Assembly (NCBI GenBank): GCA_033239525.1
Contig: BSYO01000019.1
Coordinates: 6,887,087-6,951,086, forward strand
DNA length: 64,000 nucleotides
Reading direction: 5' to 3'
DNA from: Nepenthes gracilis
Lineage: Eukaryota; Streptophyta; Magnoliopsida; Caryophyllales; Nepenthaceae
The notes under the pieces are model-generated. The model saw only the letters and a list, made by a program, of their open reading frames with translations, was not told the DNA's origin and ran no database searches. The translations under genes and the position numbers were made by a program. This document shows, piece by piece, positions 44,400 through 57,444 of this stretch; position 1 is the stretch's first letter; the number at the start of each line of letters is the position of its first letter.

Positions 44400-45420
44400 T
44401 GAACCTACCTCCATCTTTTGGAGTCCAGGCAAGGTGCCTCCCTCCTCCTCAGCCAACATACACAAAAATTTGGGAGGATTGTAGTGATGGCTTGTGGTAA
44501 TTTTTTTCATCATAATTGAAACACAGACCTCGTGCTCGACGGGCGGCCATTTCAACCGATGTCAGTGTCTTTATGGAAAGTTTGGGAGGAGGAGGTTTTA
44601 CCTACACTAGAACAGAACTACTGATGGTCCTGGACAGTGGTGGTCGTTGCGAACTCATTCGGCAGGCATCCATCTTTTCCTCCACCAATTTGGCCATTCC
44701 GATGGCATCCGGAAGTATCAAGGGTTTCAACAATAATATCTCCTAACAAATATCATCCTTGAGTCCAGAGATGAAGCAGTTTAACAGGTTAGTGGTAGAT
44801 AAGCTTGGCATCTGTATAGAGAGAGACTCAAACTCCATCATATAAGCCGCCACTATTGTACCCAGGCAAAGCTTGTACAAGGTAGCTTCTGGGTTCAAGT
44901 ATGAGGACGGTCTGAAACGAAGTTTGAGGTCCTTCGTCAATGCTTCCCAGGTAGATAGTTGGTGGGTTGCATGCATTCATTGGTTCCATTGGATCGCAAC
45001 ACCCAACATATAGAATGCAGCCACCATTAATTTCTGCTCGGTAGAGTACCATGGTACAGAAACAATCATTTAATCTAGAATAACTAGCCGATAACATTGT
45101 TGCCGGTGAAAATTAAAATTTTGAGTTTGGGTAATCGGATTTGTGAGGAGATTTGTGGATTGGGTTAAGATGCCGGAAGTAGAGTTAGAGTCGTCGGAAG
45201 CGCTGCTGATGAAAAGGTGAAGGAAGGAGTGGTTAATAAGGGGGTTTGATGACGGCAATGACTATCGTTCGAGTTGATTGTGGGATTGTTGCATCTTAAT
45301 AATGGTTTGCTGTAACTCATCAAAAGTTTGCTGGATTTGTTCCGTGGTAGATGAAATGGTGGAGATGCGGTCTGCATGTTCCTTCAACTCTTGCATGACA
45401 CCAAAGATGGACTCTTTGTG
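44400..45420 (-). pseudogene. gag of element 3, broken
   Basis: The retrotransposon-gag block is visible as LSTWEALTKDLKLRFRPSSY, then NPEATLYKLCLGTIVAAYMM and NLLNCFISGLKDDIC (44976-44743). Upstream, fragments near 45377-45165 are threonine/proline-rich. It is out of frame with a second piece (44828-45097) covering the IEWNQWMHATH-like part. It would encode the particle protein. Confidence 0.75.
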
Positions 45421-45475
45421 CGCCTTATACCTCATAGCATATTCTCAGCCATGATATCAATGAAAGTACCAAAAA

Positions 45476-45986
45476 TGTTGTAGACGCTCACACAATTCGT
45501 CACCAACAGCACTGACTATGTTCGAAATCACAAACCACAGACAAAATCAGAAGAAAATTGGGAATGGAAGGAGTTCAGGTTGAGGGTAGGAGAAGAGAGA
45601 GAAGAGAGAAATCTAAGAGAGCAGAAGAGAAGGATCGAGAAACAGAGAGAGAGAGAGAGAGGAGAGGAACAGAAGAGGAAAATTTCTTCTCTGATTCTAA
45701 TAACTGTGTGTATATGGTTATGTGCTGCCCAAGGGTCCAACTAGTATATGCATATGTAACAGAATAAGAAACAGAATGTATAACTAATAAGGGAGTGCGA
45801 AAATCAATAACAAGAAGTTGGTAATAATAATAAGAGGATGGTGAAGTAACTAATAATAATAAGAATAATAATAATGGTTATATATAGTCGCGGTATTTTT
45901 GTGGTGGTTGTACTGTTCTAGTGCTTTTTTGAGATATTGGCTGGCTTGGGGGTGCCATAACTTCAGCAGCGATGAGGCCAGTAACA
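45476..45986 (-). repeat. 5' LTR of element 3
   Basis: On the minus strand it starts TGTTACTGGCC at 45986 and ends at 45476 with ACAACA. It contains a GA run (45642-45663) and AATAAT runs. A degenerate initiator-tRNA-Met-type primer site (TTGATATCATGGC versus TTGGTATCAGAGC) lies about 15 bases inside, so the site has been disturbed. Confidence 0.9.
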
Positions 45987-45991
45987 GATAT

Positions 45992-48900
45992 TCCCTAAAA
46001 AAATGTTTTCCAATGCCCACGCTACTTGGTAGCTCAAGGGGGAGAAATGACTGTATTGCTTCTTGATGGGTATGGATTGCACAAATTAGCTCAAAACTCA
46101 GTTCGCAAGAGGGGAGAAAATCTAAATAACGACGATCTAATAAAAGACCCTCTAAATCCGAGAAACAAAAAACGCAGTGGTTGACCCAAGAAACATAACC
46201 CGATCCGTTCAGAAATAAATAGGCATTAATAGATAATTAACGGATTGCTTTCAGTGGTTACCACATTAAATCAACGATTAAAAACCATGATAACCCATCT
46301 GAAAAATACAAGCAGTGGTTACAAGAGTAACGCCCCTTATAATTATTAAAGTATTAAACACAGACGGCGGTTACACAAGTAACGTCCCTCATAACTATAG
46401 AGGCGTAACACCTAAGAGACTGTCATATCCCACACTACCAATACACCATCTCCCTCACAAGAGAAAGGGGGAGACATCTAGAAAATACTTAGATAGGCAA
46501 ACAAGCCTAAGCACTCTAAAAGTCACTCTTCTGTACGAGTGCACTCTTCCAAAACTGCCCTATCTCTCAAAGGTACAATTCTTCAAAAACCACTTACTCT
46601 TTTGAGCGCAATTACGGAGCTCGATCCTCCATTATATATTTAATCCCCAACCACTTGTATCCATACATTTTCACCTCCTATATTTTTCAGCTAATTGAAA
46701 AGATTACTAATTTAAACGTTGGAAGATATATTAAAAAGTGAGTGTAGGGATCGAGATTTTTTTTAAAGCATAATTTTGCTAGCTAAACTAGTGTTCAGAA
46801 AATTAATATTTATTAACGTTAAAACCCCAAAAGCCAGAAACTTACCCCGAAATATAATAAAAATTTATTTGATGAAACTAGTTTAAATTTCGATTAATAA
46901 AAGATAGAACCAATGATAGGGAAGTAATTCGATTAACGAATTCTCAATTGATTAACAATCAAATAAATTTCGGTTGACAACAAAAGTACTCGATTACCAA
47001 ATTATCAACCTATTAGTAACCAAACTTGGTCTAATTGATTAAGTATAGCTCAAATCAAATAAGAATTAAATCATTAGACTCGATTTGTAACCGAACAAGT
47101 TTCGGTTCATTGAATTAGTAGTTCGGCAGACCCGAAAGTGGCCCGAAAGCTACTGTATCTTCCAATCAACAACATAACTATAATTTATAATCGAAATTAT
47201 AATTAGAAGGATCCGATAGCAGCTAAATAAAAATTCTATACACTTAGAAGAATTGGTGGAAGTAGGAAAATTAAGGGGGCCGGCTAACATAATAAAATTA
47301 AAATAACTTTGATACACTATTAACAATTAAATTTTAATTACTTAGTGAGGGACACATATCACCTCTTCATGATCCAACACTTAGAAAAGAATTAGAAAAA
47401 TAAAGGCTTTAGTGGGAAAAACGGGAGAAGGCCACAGCACACGCACACCCTCACACACACACACCCTCCACGTTCCCCACTAATTTTAATTAAAAGAAAA
47501 AATAACTTTACATGGATAAATTTGGAGGGACACATGACACTCAAGGAAGCTTAGCATGTATCCAATTAACCACCAAGCTCAAAGAGGGAGAAACACACAA
47601 GCATTTTGCATGACTTGGGCAGCTGATAATTTGCCACTTTATGGGACAGGTGGTAATACCAAAAAATTTCAGCCATGACTCAACATTTTAGAGGACTAAT
47701 AAAACATGAAATCTATAAAAAGAATTAGAAAAAATCGAAGAGAGAAAATGGAGAAAACGCTAGCCAAACTGGGTGGAGAAACTAAACCGAGAGAAGTTGC
47801 TCAGTAATTTGGTGAAGGAGTTCCAAAAATTATTCTACATTAAATCAGGCAAGATCACTCATACCTCTTTGATTTGTTGTTTAATTATTGATATAATCTG
47901 CAAGTATTATTACTCAAATACTTAAAATTCTCACCGAATTCATGTTAAAATAAAAAAAGTTCAAAAACATGTTTTTGCTGTCTTTGTTACTGAACTTTGT
48001 TGAATTTTACTGATATTTAAATTTTTACATACTTTATTTGATCGATTCATGTCATAAAATTTATATTATAAATACTTTAAAATGTTGACTAAATTACCAT
48101 ATTTTTGTACAAAAATTATTTTTCATAAAACTGGTCGGTTCAATAAAAATAAAGTAGACTGGCAGAATGAACTGGCTAAAATAGAGTAGCTACTAATACT
48201 AATCTTTCGCTACTGTTTTTACTAAGTTTTTGGCCAGTTCAAACTCCATAAATTAATTATGACACTTTAATGAAGTGATAATATGTCATAAAATTTGTAT
48301 AAATTTATCTTTTAAATCTGACCGGTTCAGCCTAAGGAAAAGAATATATCACTGAACTGGCCAAAAGCAAACCTGTGCTTAAAAAATCAGTGCATGATTT
48401 TGAATAGGGTAAGGATAAAAATGAAAATTTTATATGACCCGGTCCAAAATTTTATGTTGATTCTGAAAACATATGAAAAGTAATTTTTTATGGTGATTTG
48501 ACCACTGAACCGGGCCTAAGTTTAGCAACATACTAGCTGAAATCTTAAAGCCAAAGTTGTAACAGAATTAGCTACTGTTATCTGGTTGAACCAGTGACCA
48601 AATGATTAGCTACTGATTAAATATCAAGTAAATCAGCCCATCATTAAGTAAACCGGCTGCTGGAAGTGAAAACTGAACCAATTTTAGCAATCGACACAAA
48701 ATTCAACATATGGATTAATTAAGTGAACTGGTTCATATATGCTCTTTAAATATTGAACCAGCCACTAAATACATACATAATAGTAAACCAGCTCATGTGA
48801 TAAAATTGACAAAATATTATGGAAGGTCAAACCAGTCTATAAACCGGCTTTGTAATTAAACCGATTATGAAAAATGAAATGGGACCAAACAAGTTAGTGA

Positions 48901-50326
48901 ACAAGTAAGATTAGGAAAATTATGAATCAAAAGTCGAATAATATGTTTCATAAAAATTAGATTAGCACATATTAAAATTTGTATGAACTTTTTTTTATAT
49001 TATGTATTGATATGATTTTATTATGAACATATACAATATACTTTATCGTAATTTTATTATGAATATATATGATATGTTATATATGTTGGAAGCTAATATG
49101 ATACCATAGAAATATGAATTTTCTCTAAAGTGAGAAAATTAAGAAGAAGAAAAAAAAAAAAGAACTTTCACTAAAAAATTTTGAAGAAGTAAGGAAATTG
49201 AATCAAGGATTTTTATTCAAAGAATAGCATTCTCTAACATATCTTAGAATATTATAGTGCAGATCATTATCTGAATATATATCGCTGAGCAATTTAGGCC
49301 CTATTTATCGAAAAATAATAGGTAATATCATCCTATTTTTGAGATGTAAATAAGAAAGTTAAGGCCTTTGATTTGTGTAGAGTGAACACAATCCATCATA
49401 CTCTCAGAATGTAAATAGGGAGAAATGGCTTTTGATTGTGTATCCTGAATACAATCCAAATATCAATCAAATACTTCATTAGCTAGTAAGACCTATTAGC
49501 CATAATTCCTCAAGCTAAATAAAGGTAAAAAGTGTTAGCAAGTAATTAAAAAAATGTAGAAGAAAAAGAAAAAATTGAATGCATCATGAAAATGATTCTA
49601 AAGATATATATGTATTTTTACATGTATCATGATTCCTATTCTTCCTTATGATTTATTTTTAGAAACAACTGTGCATGTCTTTGATTATTATATTCTTACT
49701 AAACATTTGGCTACACTCTCTTACTATTATCTTATCTTCCAGATGTCTTATAGGAGTTCATACTTGATAAATAAGATTTAAAAAAATTTTAGTTTTGCTG
49801 TACTTAAAATTTTAGTAGTCTATAATGATGTATAAGTTATAAATTTTCTAAGTTCTGAAGAATGTATGACGTTATAACGATGTTAGTACCTCCACAAATG
49901 TATTTGTTATCTTTTATGTTTTCATAAGATTATTTTGTGATGAGTTTGAAATTTGTGGGTGGCATCTTTCCTTATTATGATGTTGACATCATTTTATTAT
50001 GGATCGGACATTAGAGTCACTGAAAAGGTGACATTGTATTTTGAATCCTGTGTATGTTGATGATTATAATATAAGATGAGGCAAGCACACGTTCATCTAT
50101 GGATATTAATTTAGTAATATTATTAAATAAAATATAATTCGTACGTGTAAGGATATAAGAATGTAGGACGTGACAACAAGTATCGTATTCCTCTTACTTC
50201 TTGTTCGTTTGTTGTGGTACGTAGGATTTAAATTTAAAGTAACAAAAATCGATCCCGTGCCTAATCGAACTCCTAAATAAAGTGACTCCCTCATTCATTT
50301 AACAATTTGAATCTAGGAACACATCA
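45992..50326 (+). other. AT-rich sequence ending in the 5' LTR of element 4
   Basis: No host gene is supported. The right part is the LTR of element 4, as its end ACATCA is followed at once by a primer-binding site; the LTR start cannot be fixed because the other LTR is outside the window. Notable pieces: GTAACGCCCCTTATAA and GTAACGTCCCTCATAA about 50 bases apart (46327, 46379), a CACACA-rich tract (47435-47470), a cluster of GAACTGG/AAACCGG words (48125-48870), and two related words around 49340 and 49415 (GATGTAAATA-G). Confidence 0.5.
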
Positions 50327-50383
50327 TTGGCGTCATCTGTGGAAATGATGAAAAGTTTAACCACATAATCAAAGAAAGTAAAT

Positions 50384-53300
50384 ATGGTGAATACCATGAC
50401 TCAAATAAGTGTGCCAACAAAAGATGTCATCTCCTGTGGCAATGACCTAGCTAGATGTAGTCAGGGAGACAATCATTTGGCATCAAACGTGGGGACACTA
50501 GCTCTAGACACATTATCAAAACTGCTTCAAACTATAAATACACGTCTGGAAGGACGACTACTAAGGGCTTCTTCCTCTAACTCCCAGACTTCGGCATATA
50601 AAGGAGAAGTTAGAGGAAGAGACAAACCAAGAGATGATTTAGAGGCCTAACGACCTCGAGGCTCAAGAGGCCATGAGCATAGGGCTTAAACTCAGCTTGT
50701 AATGACCCGAGCTCGGATCCTCGAACCCGACTTAGACCGTCACAGTGAAAGTCTCGAATCGTCCCCAATTTTAAAAATTACACATCATTAACTAACTCAA
50801 TATCATCAAAATATCATCAATAATAATCATAAATGCATCATAAATTAAATATCTATAACATAAATAATAATAACTTCAATAGGCGACATTGATGTCCCAA
50901 AATATTAATTCTCATAAAGAAAATCTAACAAAAGTCAAACAATAACTAAATCAAAAATCTTAAATTCCCATCTAGAAAGCTTCGAGCTCTGATATCACCT
51001 CTATCTGGTGGCTACCCAAAAGTCACGTAATCTCCTTGATCCTGATGTCAACCTACCTAATTTGGAGCCAATAAAACACAAGAGTGAGCTGAATGCCCAG
51101 CAAGTAAAAATAAACAATAATAAAGGAGTACAATAAAGCATCTCGAACGATAAAACAATGAATAAAATCAATCATAGAAGGTAATATGTCCATCACTGTC
51201 CGAGAATCAATAACATGTCGTGTCCACGACCCGAAGGCCACGTGAATGGCTAAGTATCAAGGAAGCAATATGAATTCCGTTGAATCCGATCATCAGTTTC
51301 ATATGAGGTCACAACTAGATGAATGACAGGAGTCTTCATGGACCTTATTCTACCATAGTGAACCAAATACCATGTATTTGTGCCCCCAACGGCTGGGTAT
51401 GCAACGAGGTTATCCATGGTATCCAATTACCCCTACAGTCCTTCTAGAGGCGTACCCAAGCATGCCGATACCACCACCGATACCCTTGCCAATGATGTCC
51501 CAGATATCATCATCTACGATGGTCACTGGATTATAAGCATCCCTCTCGACTCACTGTACGATATAACAAGAATCCAATTATCAACTCAATTTGAGGTCAC
51601 CATTATACGAGATAATAAGGATCTCCTTGAACCTTATTCTACTATAGTGAACCAAAGATGCGTATTTACGCCCCCAACGGCTGGGTAATGTAATGAGATT
51701 ATCCATGGTATCTAACTAACCCTACAGTCCTCCCAGAGGCTGTACCCGTAGCTTGCCGATACCGCCTCCGATACCCCTCGCCAATGATATTTCAGATATT
51801 ATTTTCTACGATGGTCACCTGGTTATAAGCATCCCTTCGCAATATTACGACCTCAACCTTCGAAACGAAATCGGTATTGGAAAAGTATAGACTACTCTAT
51901 GGTCCCACAGACTCCTATTCGCTCGGATACAATAGAATTTTTGTACACTCTCTTTTACTTATCCATAGAGTGTCAAAAGTTATACGCACACCACCGATGT
52001 TAACGCAAAGAATAGTTTTGCTAGCTTTTATCAACAAAATACGGGAATAATTACGTAATCGATGAATATTATTTCAAGCGTGCCAACATACTTGCATAAT
52101 TCCATAAAAATATTTCCTACCATCAATATATCAATATGCTTATAAATATACATATAAACATTCCAATCAGTATATACATATATACATATACATATATACA
52201 TATATATACATATATACATATACATATATATACATATATACATATATACACCCACATGCATATATATCTATTTATTTATTTATATATATACACGTATATA
52301 CCCACACATATATGCCATCACATACCTACATACACACATACATATATATATCCATACACATCCTGTCAACACCACACACTGCAACCCACACACCCACTGC
52401 GCACAGCATCCACATTGCCTCACTCACCACCGTGCACACATACACATATACGTACGTACACCCATACGCATCGTATACACACATACACACACATACATAC
52501 TTATACGCACAAACATACGGTGTGCATGTGCACCCAACGGAGTCCCCATTTGTCACCAATTTCCCGAATCCCTCACGATGCCAACGGCCAGCACACGAAG
52601 GCCCTGTTTTTCCCCATTTCCTCATTTTATTACAAATTTTGGAACGATGAGAGCAACGCTCCACACAAATCAATAATCAACATTTAAGGATGAAGAGGGA
52701 AAATGTTTACTTGCTACATAAGGGGTCGAAGCCCTCTTACTACCTTCAAGTCATTGAACTCGGCTGGAAAAATGGGAAACAGGGCATGATGCTTTGTTTC
52801 TATGGCAATGCCAAAATTCCCAACATTCAGGAGTACAACGCCCGAAATCGACTCTTCATGACTCCATTAAATGATTCCCGAAGCCCCAATCCATTATTAA
52901 TCCTAAAGGCGTCGGTCGTTCTTCACGAGCCGAATGTATGCATTCAGTTTTTCCCAAAATTACAACCCTCAATTTCACCATTCACCCACCAAATCGGTTA
53001 TAAAATCAAAGGATTGGGCATTAACAATAATAAAGGAAAGATAAAATTTGTGATGGAGGATTACTTGCCTCACCGTGGTAGTCGACAGCGGCGGCTCTAC
53101 TTCGTTCTTCCCTTTTCATTCGTCCTCTGCGGCCCCCCCTTCTCTAACCCTAATGCTGCCCTAAATAAGGAGGAGGAGTTGGTTATGGTTTTTCCCAAAG
53201 TTTCCATACGGCCCCGATCCCCTTCCTCCGCACCGCGCCTTCCTTCTTCTCCCTTTCCCTCTTCTTCCTTCCCTTTCCTTTTCCTTCCCTTTCCTTTCTT

Positions 53301-53387
53301 CTCTTCTTTCCTTCTTTCCTTTTTCTTTCCTTCTTTTTCTTTTCTTTCTTTTTCTTTCCTTCTTTTTCTTTTCTTCCCACTTACTGC

Positions 53388-53425
<38 letters not shown>

Positions 53426-54900
53426 GTTATTATTATTATTATTATTTTATAAAAAAATATTACTTAATTAATTATGTAATTAGCCTTATATTAAAAAATT
53501 TCAATCATAATTTTTTATATTTTAACTTCTTTTAAATTTAATTATATTTTTTGTCAATAAATTTTAATACACTAAGGTCCATCCGGCAATTATTTATTTA
53601 ATTAGTTTCGTTCAAAATTATGTTTAATCTAAACTTTGAATAATGATCCAAACATCCAGACCTGATTCATTGATCTAATCAAACTTATTAGGCCTAAAGA
53701 TTAGTCCAACTATAAGATTTTTAAACCCAAAAGTATTTAAGAATAATTATTGAAACTAATTTGATAATTTTATTTTCTTAAAAATATTTGGGGGTGCTAC
53801 ACAGCTGGAAGGCCATTTAAGTCTTAAAATAGGGGATGAAAGCTTAGAGCGGTGGAATTTATGTTACTTCTGAGATAACCGAAGTCTTTCCGCTCGAGAA
53901 GATGCTTCTTGCAACACCCTACCAAGGAGGGCCTATAGCCAGCCAATCCAACATGTCTTCGCAAACCACTCGGAGTTGAAGGCCTTCATCAATGCCAAGA
54001 CGATTGCATTTACCTCCTAAGTGGAGAAGAGAATTTAAAAGATCGAGTAGCAGTTATTTAGAGGAAGCACCGACAGATACTCGACTGACGTAAGAAGGTC
54101 ACCGTTCACGAGGGAGATCTAGATACGACCCCCTCACAAATTCAAGATGTCAATTCTGGAGCCCTATGATGAAAGTTTCGATCCGAGGGACCATTTGGAT
54201 TACTTTTATACTTTATTGGGATTCCTAGGCCTTGATGACTCGGTCATGTGTCTCTACTTCCCTTTGACCCTCAAAGGGGATGCTTGAATTTGATTATATC
54301 AATTATAACTAAATTTGATTAGAACATTCCAAAAACTAGTTGACAATTTCTTGTCACGGTTCGCCTCCAACCGAAGGAAGAAAAGGCAGCCATGGCATCT
54401 TATTCATATCTGACGAAGGAAAAACAAAAGTCTGAAGCACTTCTTGGTCCGATTTAATGCGGAGGTCCAAAAGATATCCAAGCTAATTGACGATGTGAAG
54501 TTGAACTCCTTTATGGAGAACATGCGATTGCGGTGACTTTTCAAGCATTTTGTCCATCAAGAGCCCAAAACCTTTCTTGAGCTAGAGACCATCACTTGTG
54601 CATATATTGCTACTGAAGAAGCCAACAAAAAAAGGCAAAACTGCATAGACCACCATCTAAGATCGATGAGTGAGAAGAAGAGAAACAAAGATAACTCCAA
54701 CACTCGAGATTCTAGGAAACGGTCGATGATGGAGCTAGGTATCTGAAGAGAGTTTAGGCCTCTGAACTTGACTCCATTGAACAACACTCAGACGAACATT
54801 TTCATGTAGATTCAAGATGAGAAGTTATTAAAATAGTCTAAGCTGCCTAAGTAGCCCTAGAAGGAAGAAATCAATCTAAGTACTATTTCTACAATTAATC
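50384..54900 (+). pseudogene. gag of element 4, split by a solo LTR
   Basis: It starts MVNTMTQISVPTKDVISCGN and runs open to 50650. After the inserted LTR (50698-53801 plus its duplication) recognisable gag words return: PHKFKMSILEPYDESFDPRD and HLDYFYTLLGFLGLDDSVM near 54130-54250, followed by KLNSFMENMRLR near 54500 and KHFVHQEPKTFLELETITCA near 54545. Stops are frequent. The structural role is inferred from elements 1 and 2. Confidence 0.8.
50698..53801 (-). repeat. Solo LTR (copy B), 3.1 kb, with CAGCT target duplications
   Basis: It begins TGTAATGACCCGAGC and ends GGGTGCTACA; CAGCT lies directly outside both ends (50693-50697 and 53802-53806). No coding internal region is present, so it is a solo LTR left by recombination between two LTRs. 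Copies of the family at 17360-19171 and 58094-61278 share its internal blocks (CCATAGAGTG, GTTAACGC, a TATACATA zone, TTACTTGC words, a pyrimidine tract and an ATT run at 53391-53447). The minus orientation is taken from copy C, where a polypurine tract adjoins the right end. Confidence 0.88.
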
Positions 54901-55199
54901 TCCGGGTTACAGCATCGAAGACTGCTAAACTCAACAAAAAGAGATTGAGATCCTCATCCGGAAAGAGTACCTAAATAAGTTCTTGAGAGACCCGGAGCAA
55001 ACTTCCAATAAAGCAAATAATGACGAGCTTAGCCATCAGAAGTAGCCACGTAATTGAATTGCGAGCGGGGTGGTCAACATGGTATTCATTAGACCAGCCA
55101 AGAACAATGGTCTGAACCACCTAAAGAAAACTTCAAGTAGTAAAAAACAAAGGATAGAATTAGGAATAATATCATTAGTTTTAGCGATGACAATATAAC

Positions 55200-55530
55200 A
55201 CAGGTAATAACTCCACATTCTAACCCTAATGTTATATTTGTACTCATTTTGGATGATATGCTGGACTACCAACTGATGTGGATCTTTATTGATAACGAAA
55301 GTTTAAGAAATTTACTACACTTTGATGCCTATTTTAAGTTTGCAGTAAAAAATGAACAAATGAAACCAACTAAGGGACCCCTATACGGACTAGATAATGA
55401 ACCTGTTTCAATCCAGGGGACCATTCAATTGGAGATCACACTAGGAACGTATCTAAAGGTGAAATCCCGTATACTCACGTTTCTAATAGTCGAGTTACCC
55501 TCGGTTTACAATGTAATTTTTGGATGACCC
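55200..55530 (+). pseudogene. Protease domain of element 4
   Basis: The frame from 55249 reads WIFIDNESLRNLLHFDAYFK (active-site region, DNES in place of D-T-G-S), then KPTKGPLYGLDNEPVSIQGT, QLEITLGTYLKVKSRILTFL and ELPSVYNVIFG. It is the same order as in elements 1 and 2 and is open for 92 codons, but the catalytic triplet is lost. Confidence 0.8.
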
Positions 55531-55849
55531 TACTTAGTTGCATTTAGAGCGGCGACATTGATCATAAATCTCAAGATGAAGTTCATGATAGCAAACGATG
55601 TTGGAGAGGCCTTAAATAACCAAGTCACCGACTGAGCATACTATTTGTCTCGGGTTAATTAGGCAGTTCCAAACCAATCGGTTGAAGATTTTGATCTCCA
55701 AGAAGAAGCTATGCTACAGTAAGGATAGTATGATGAATCAACTAATCAGATCCCTCTTGATCCTAGCAAGCCAGAGAAATGTATATAAATCGGAAGCTCG
55801 CTGTCGAGTCACCTATGAGAACAATTGATGGCTTTTTTCCAGTAAAACT

Positions 55850-56700
55850 CCGATGTGTTTGCATGGACACCCGTTGACATATCAGAGATTCTAATTGGAA
55901 TAATGATCCATAAGTTGGGCAACAATTCCAATCATAATCCCGTTAGGTAGAAGCGTAGGAACCATTCCATTGAGAAGTTAATTGCCATAAGAGAAAAAAT
56001 TAAGAAGTTACTTGATGCAGATTTCAAAAGGAAAGTTCAATATTTAGACTGGCTGTCAAATGTGATTCTCGTCAAGAAGAGTAATGAAAAATGGTAGATG
56101 TGTGTTTATTTCACCGATGTGAATAAAGTATGTCTAACAGACACCTTTCCATTGCCAAGAATTAATCTATTGGTAGACTCAACGTCTGAGCACAAGCTGT
56201 TAAATTTTCTGGATGCCTATTCATGCTACAATAGGATCCAAATGAGTTCCGATGATGAAGAGTATGTATCTTTCATGATCGACTAGGGGACATATTACTA
56301 CAAAGTCAAACTCTTCGGTCTGAAAAACACAGAAGCCACTTACTAAAGGCTCAAATAGTTAAGGCACAAATTAGCCGGAATATAGAAGTGTATAGAGATG
56401 ACATGCTCATCAAAAGTATAGCAACCAAAAACCATATTTGCATCTCAGAGAAGCTTTCGAGGTGCTTGGAGCACACTAAATAAAGTTAAATCCAACCAAG
56501 TGTGTATTCAGAGTAACTTCGGGAATATTCCTTGCCTTTATCATATCTCACCGAGGAATCAAAGCGAATCCTAAAAAAGTAAAAGCCATTATGAATATGA
56601 ACCTGCCTCAATCTATAAAGTAAGTCCAGAGGCTCACTGGGAGACTCACAACACTCTCTCAGTTCCTAGTAAAGCTAGTAGATAAATATCTCTCTTTCTT
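55850..56700 (+). pseudogene. Reverse transcriptase of element 4, broken
   Basis: Blocks in order: a KRRNHSIEKLIAIREKIKKL-like entry (55955-56010), LDADFKRKVQYLDWLSNVIL, VYFTDVNKVCLTDTFPLPRI, NFLDAYSCYNRIQMSSDDEE and a tail with LNPTKCVFRVT near 56490. Several stops (56094, 56284, 56346) interrupt it. The YVDD box region near 56385 is not readable as such. Confidence 0.82.
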
Positions 56701-57200
56701 CAAGGCCATGAGAGCAGCAAAGGCGAACAGTTTTTAGTGGACTGTCAACTATCAGACATCCTTTCAAAAACTGAAGGAATATCTTACCAATCTACCTCTC
56801 TTGGCCTCTCCAAAAGAAGGCAAAGAACTATTTCTCTATCTCATGATATTAGATACAGTGCTGAACTCAATCCTGATCAAGTAAGCGTTTGAGATACAAC
56901 TACTGATTTACTACGTCTAAAAAATCCAAACGCATAGTGAGACTCATAACTCACGAGTTGAAATGATTGCTCTAACTCTGGTCTACTTAGTTAAGAAGTT
57001 ACGGTTGTATTTTCAGGCCTACAAAATCATTGTCCTAACTGACCAACCATTAAAAGGGATTTTTCCGAAATCCAACATGTTCGGACAATTAATCAAATGG
57101 ACCATCGAATTAGGCATGTTTTACGTGGAATTTCAATTTTGACCGACCATAAAAGGTTAAGCCCTAGTGAATTTCATATTCAAAATTATGACTCCCGATT
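56700..57200 (+). pseudogene. First RNase H of element 4, broken
   Basis: Words LKEYLTNLPLLASPKEGKEL, FLYLMILDTVLNSILIK and ALTLVYLVKKLRLYFQAYKI then LTDQPLKGIFPKS and IKWTIELGM are visible in order with shifts and stops. They correspond to the standard RNase H of elements 1 and 2. Confidence 0.75.
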
Positions 57201-57254
57201 CCAGATGTCGTCAACACAAGCAAGGATGCCTACCAACAAAAAGAAGCTCCTATC

Positions 57255-57444
57255 TGGATCTTGCATATGGATGGGTTATTAACCCAATCCGAAAGCGTAG
57301 TAGGCATGCTCTTGAAGATTCAAGATGAGTCAGAGATGAAATACTTGATAACTCTCAAATTCTCAGCCACCAACAATATCATTGAGTACGAAACCTTATT
57401 GGCCAGACTTAGGCTAACAAAGGAGTGCTCTGCAAAACATTTGA
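57255..57444 (+). pseudogene. Second RNase H of element 4, left part
   Basis: MHMDGLLTQSESVVGMLLK, then LITLKFSATNNIIEYETLLA and RLRLTKECSAKHL are the D and E blocks of the archaeal-type RNase H. The frame is cut at 57444 by a composite insertion and continues at 63774. Confidence 0.85.

Larger units (their letters stand above)
40554..45991 (-). mobile_element. Element 3: short chromovirus (Ty3/gypsy, Reina-like) with GATAT target duplications
   Basis: LTRs of about 510 bp (40559-41066 and 45476-45986) flank a 4.4-kb internal region. On the minus strand it encodes gag, protease, RT, RNase H, integrase with a GPY-type end, and a chromodomain-like block. The five bases GATAT occur directly outside both LTRs (40554-40558, 45987-45991). 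The LTR starts TGTTACTGGCCTCATCGC; the left copy has lost its CA terminus to TA. The small size and short LTRs suggest the Reina group; that placement is inferred. All frames have several stops. It sits next to the 5' end of the gluconokinase gene in the same transcriptional direction. Confidence 0.92.

Noticed and set aside
46201..46610. Possible short gene around 46315-46605
   Set aside because: The frame has no family resemblance and lies in repeat-like sequence with duplicated GTAACG-CCCT words.
52690..53535. A 281-codon open frame on the plus strand
   Set aside because: It lies inside the solo LTR, ends in a pyrimidine microsatellite (serine/phenylalanine/leucine and tyrosine runs), and the homologous part of copy C near 60010-60200 has stops and indels. 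It is an accidental open frame.
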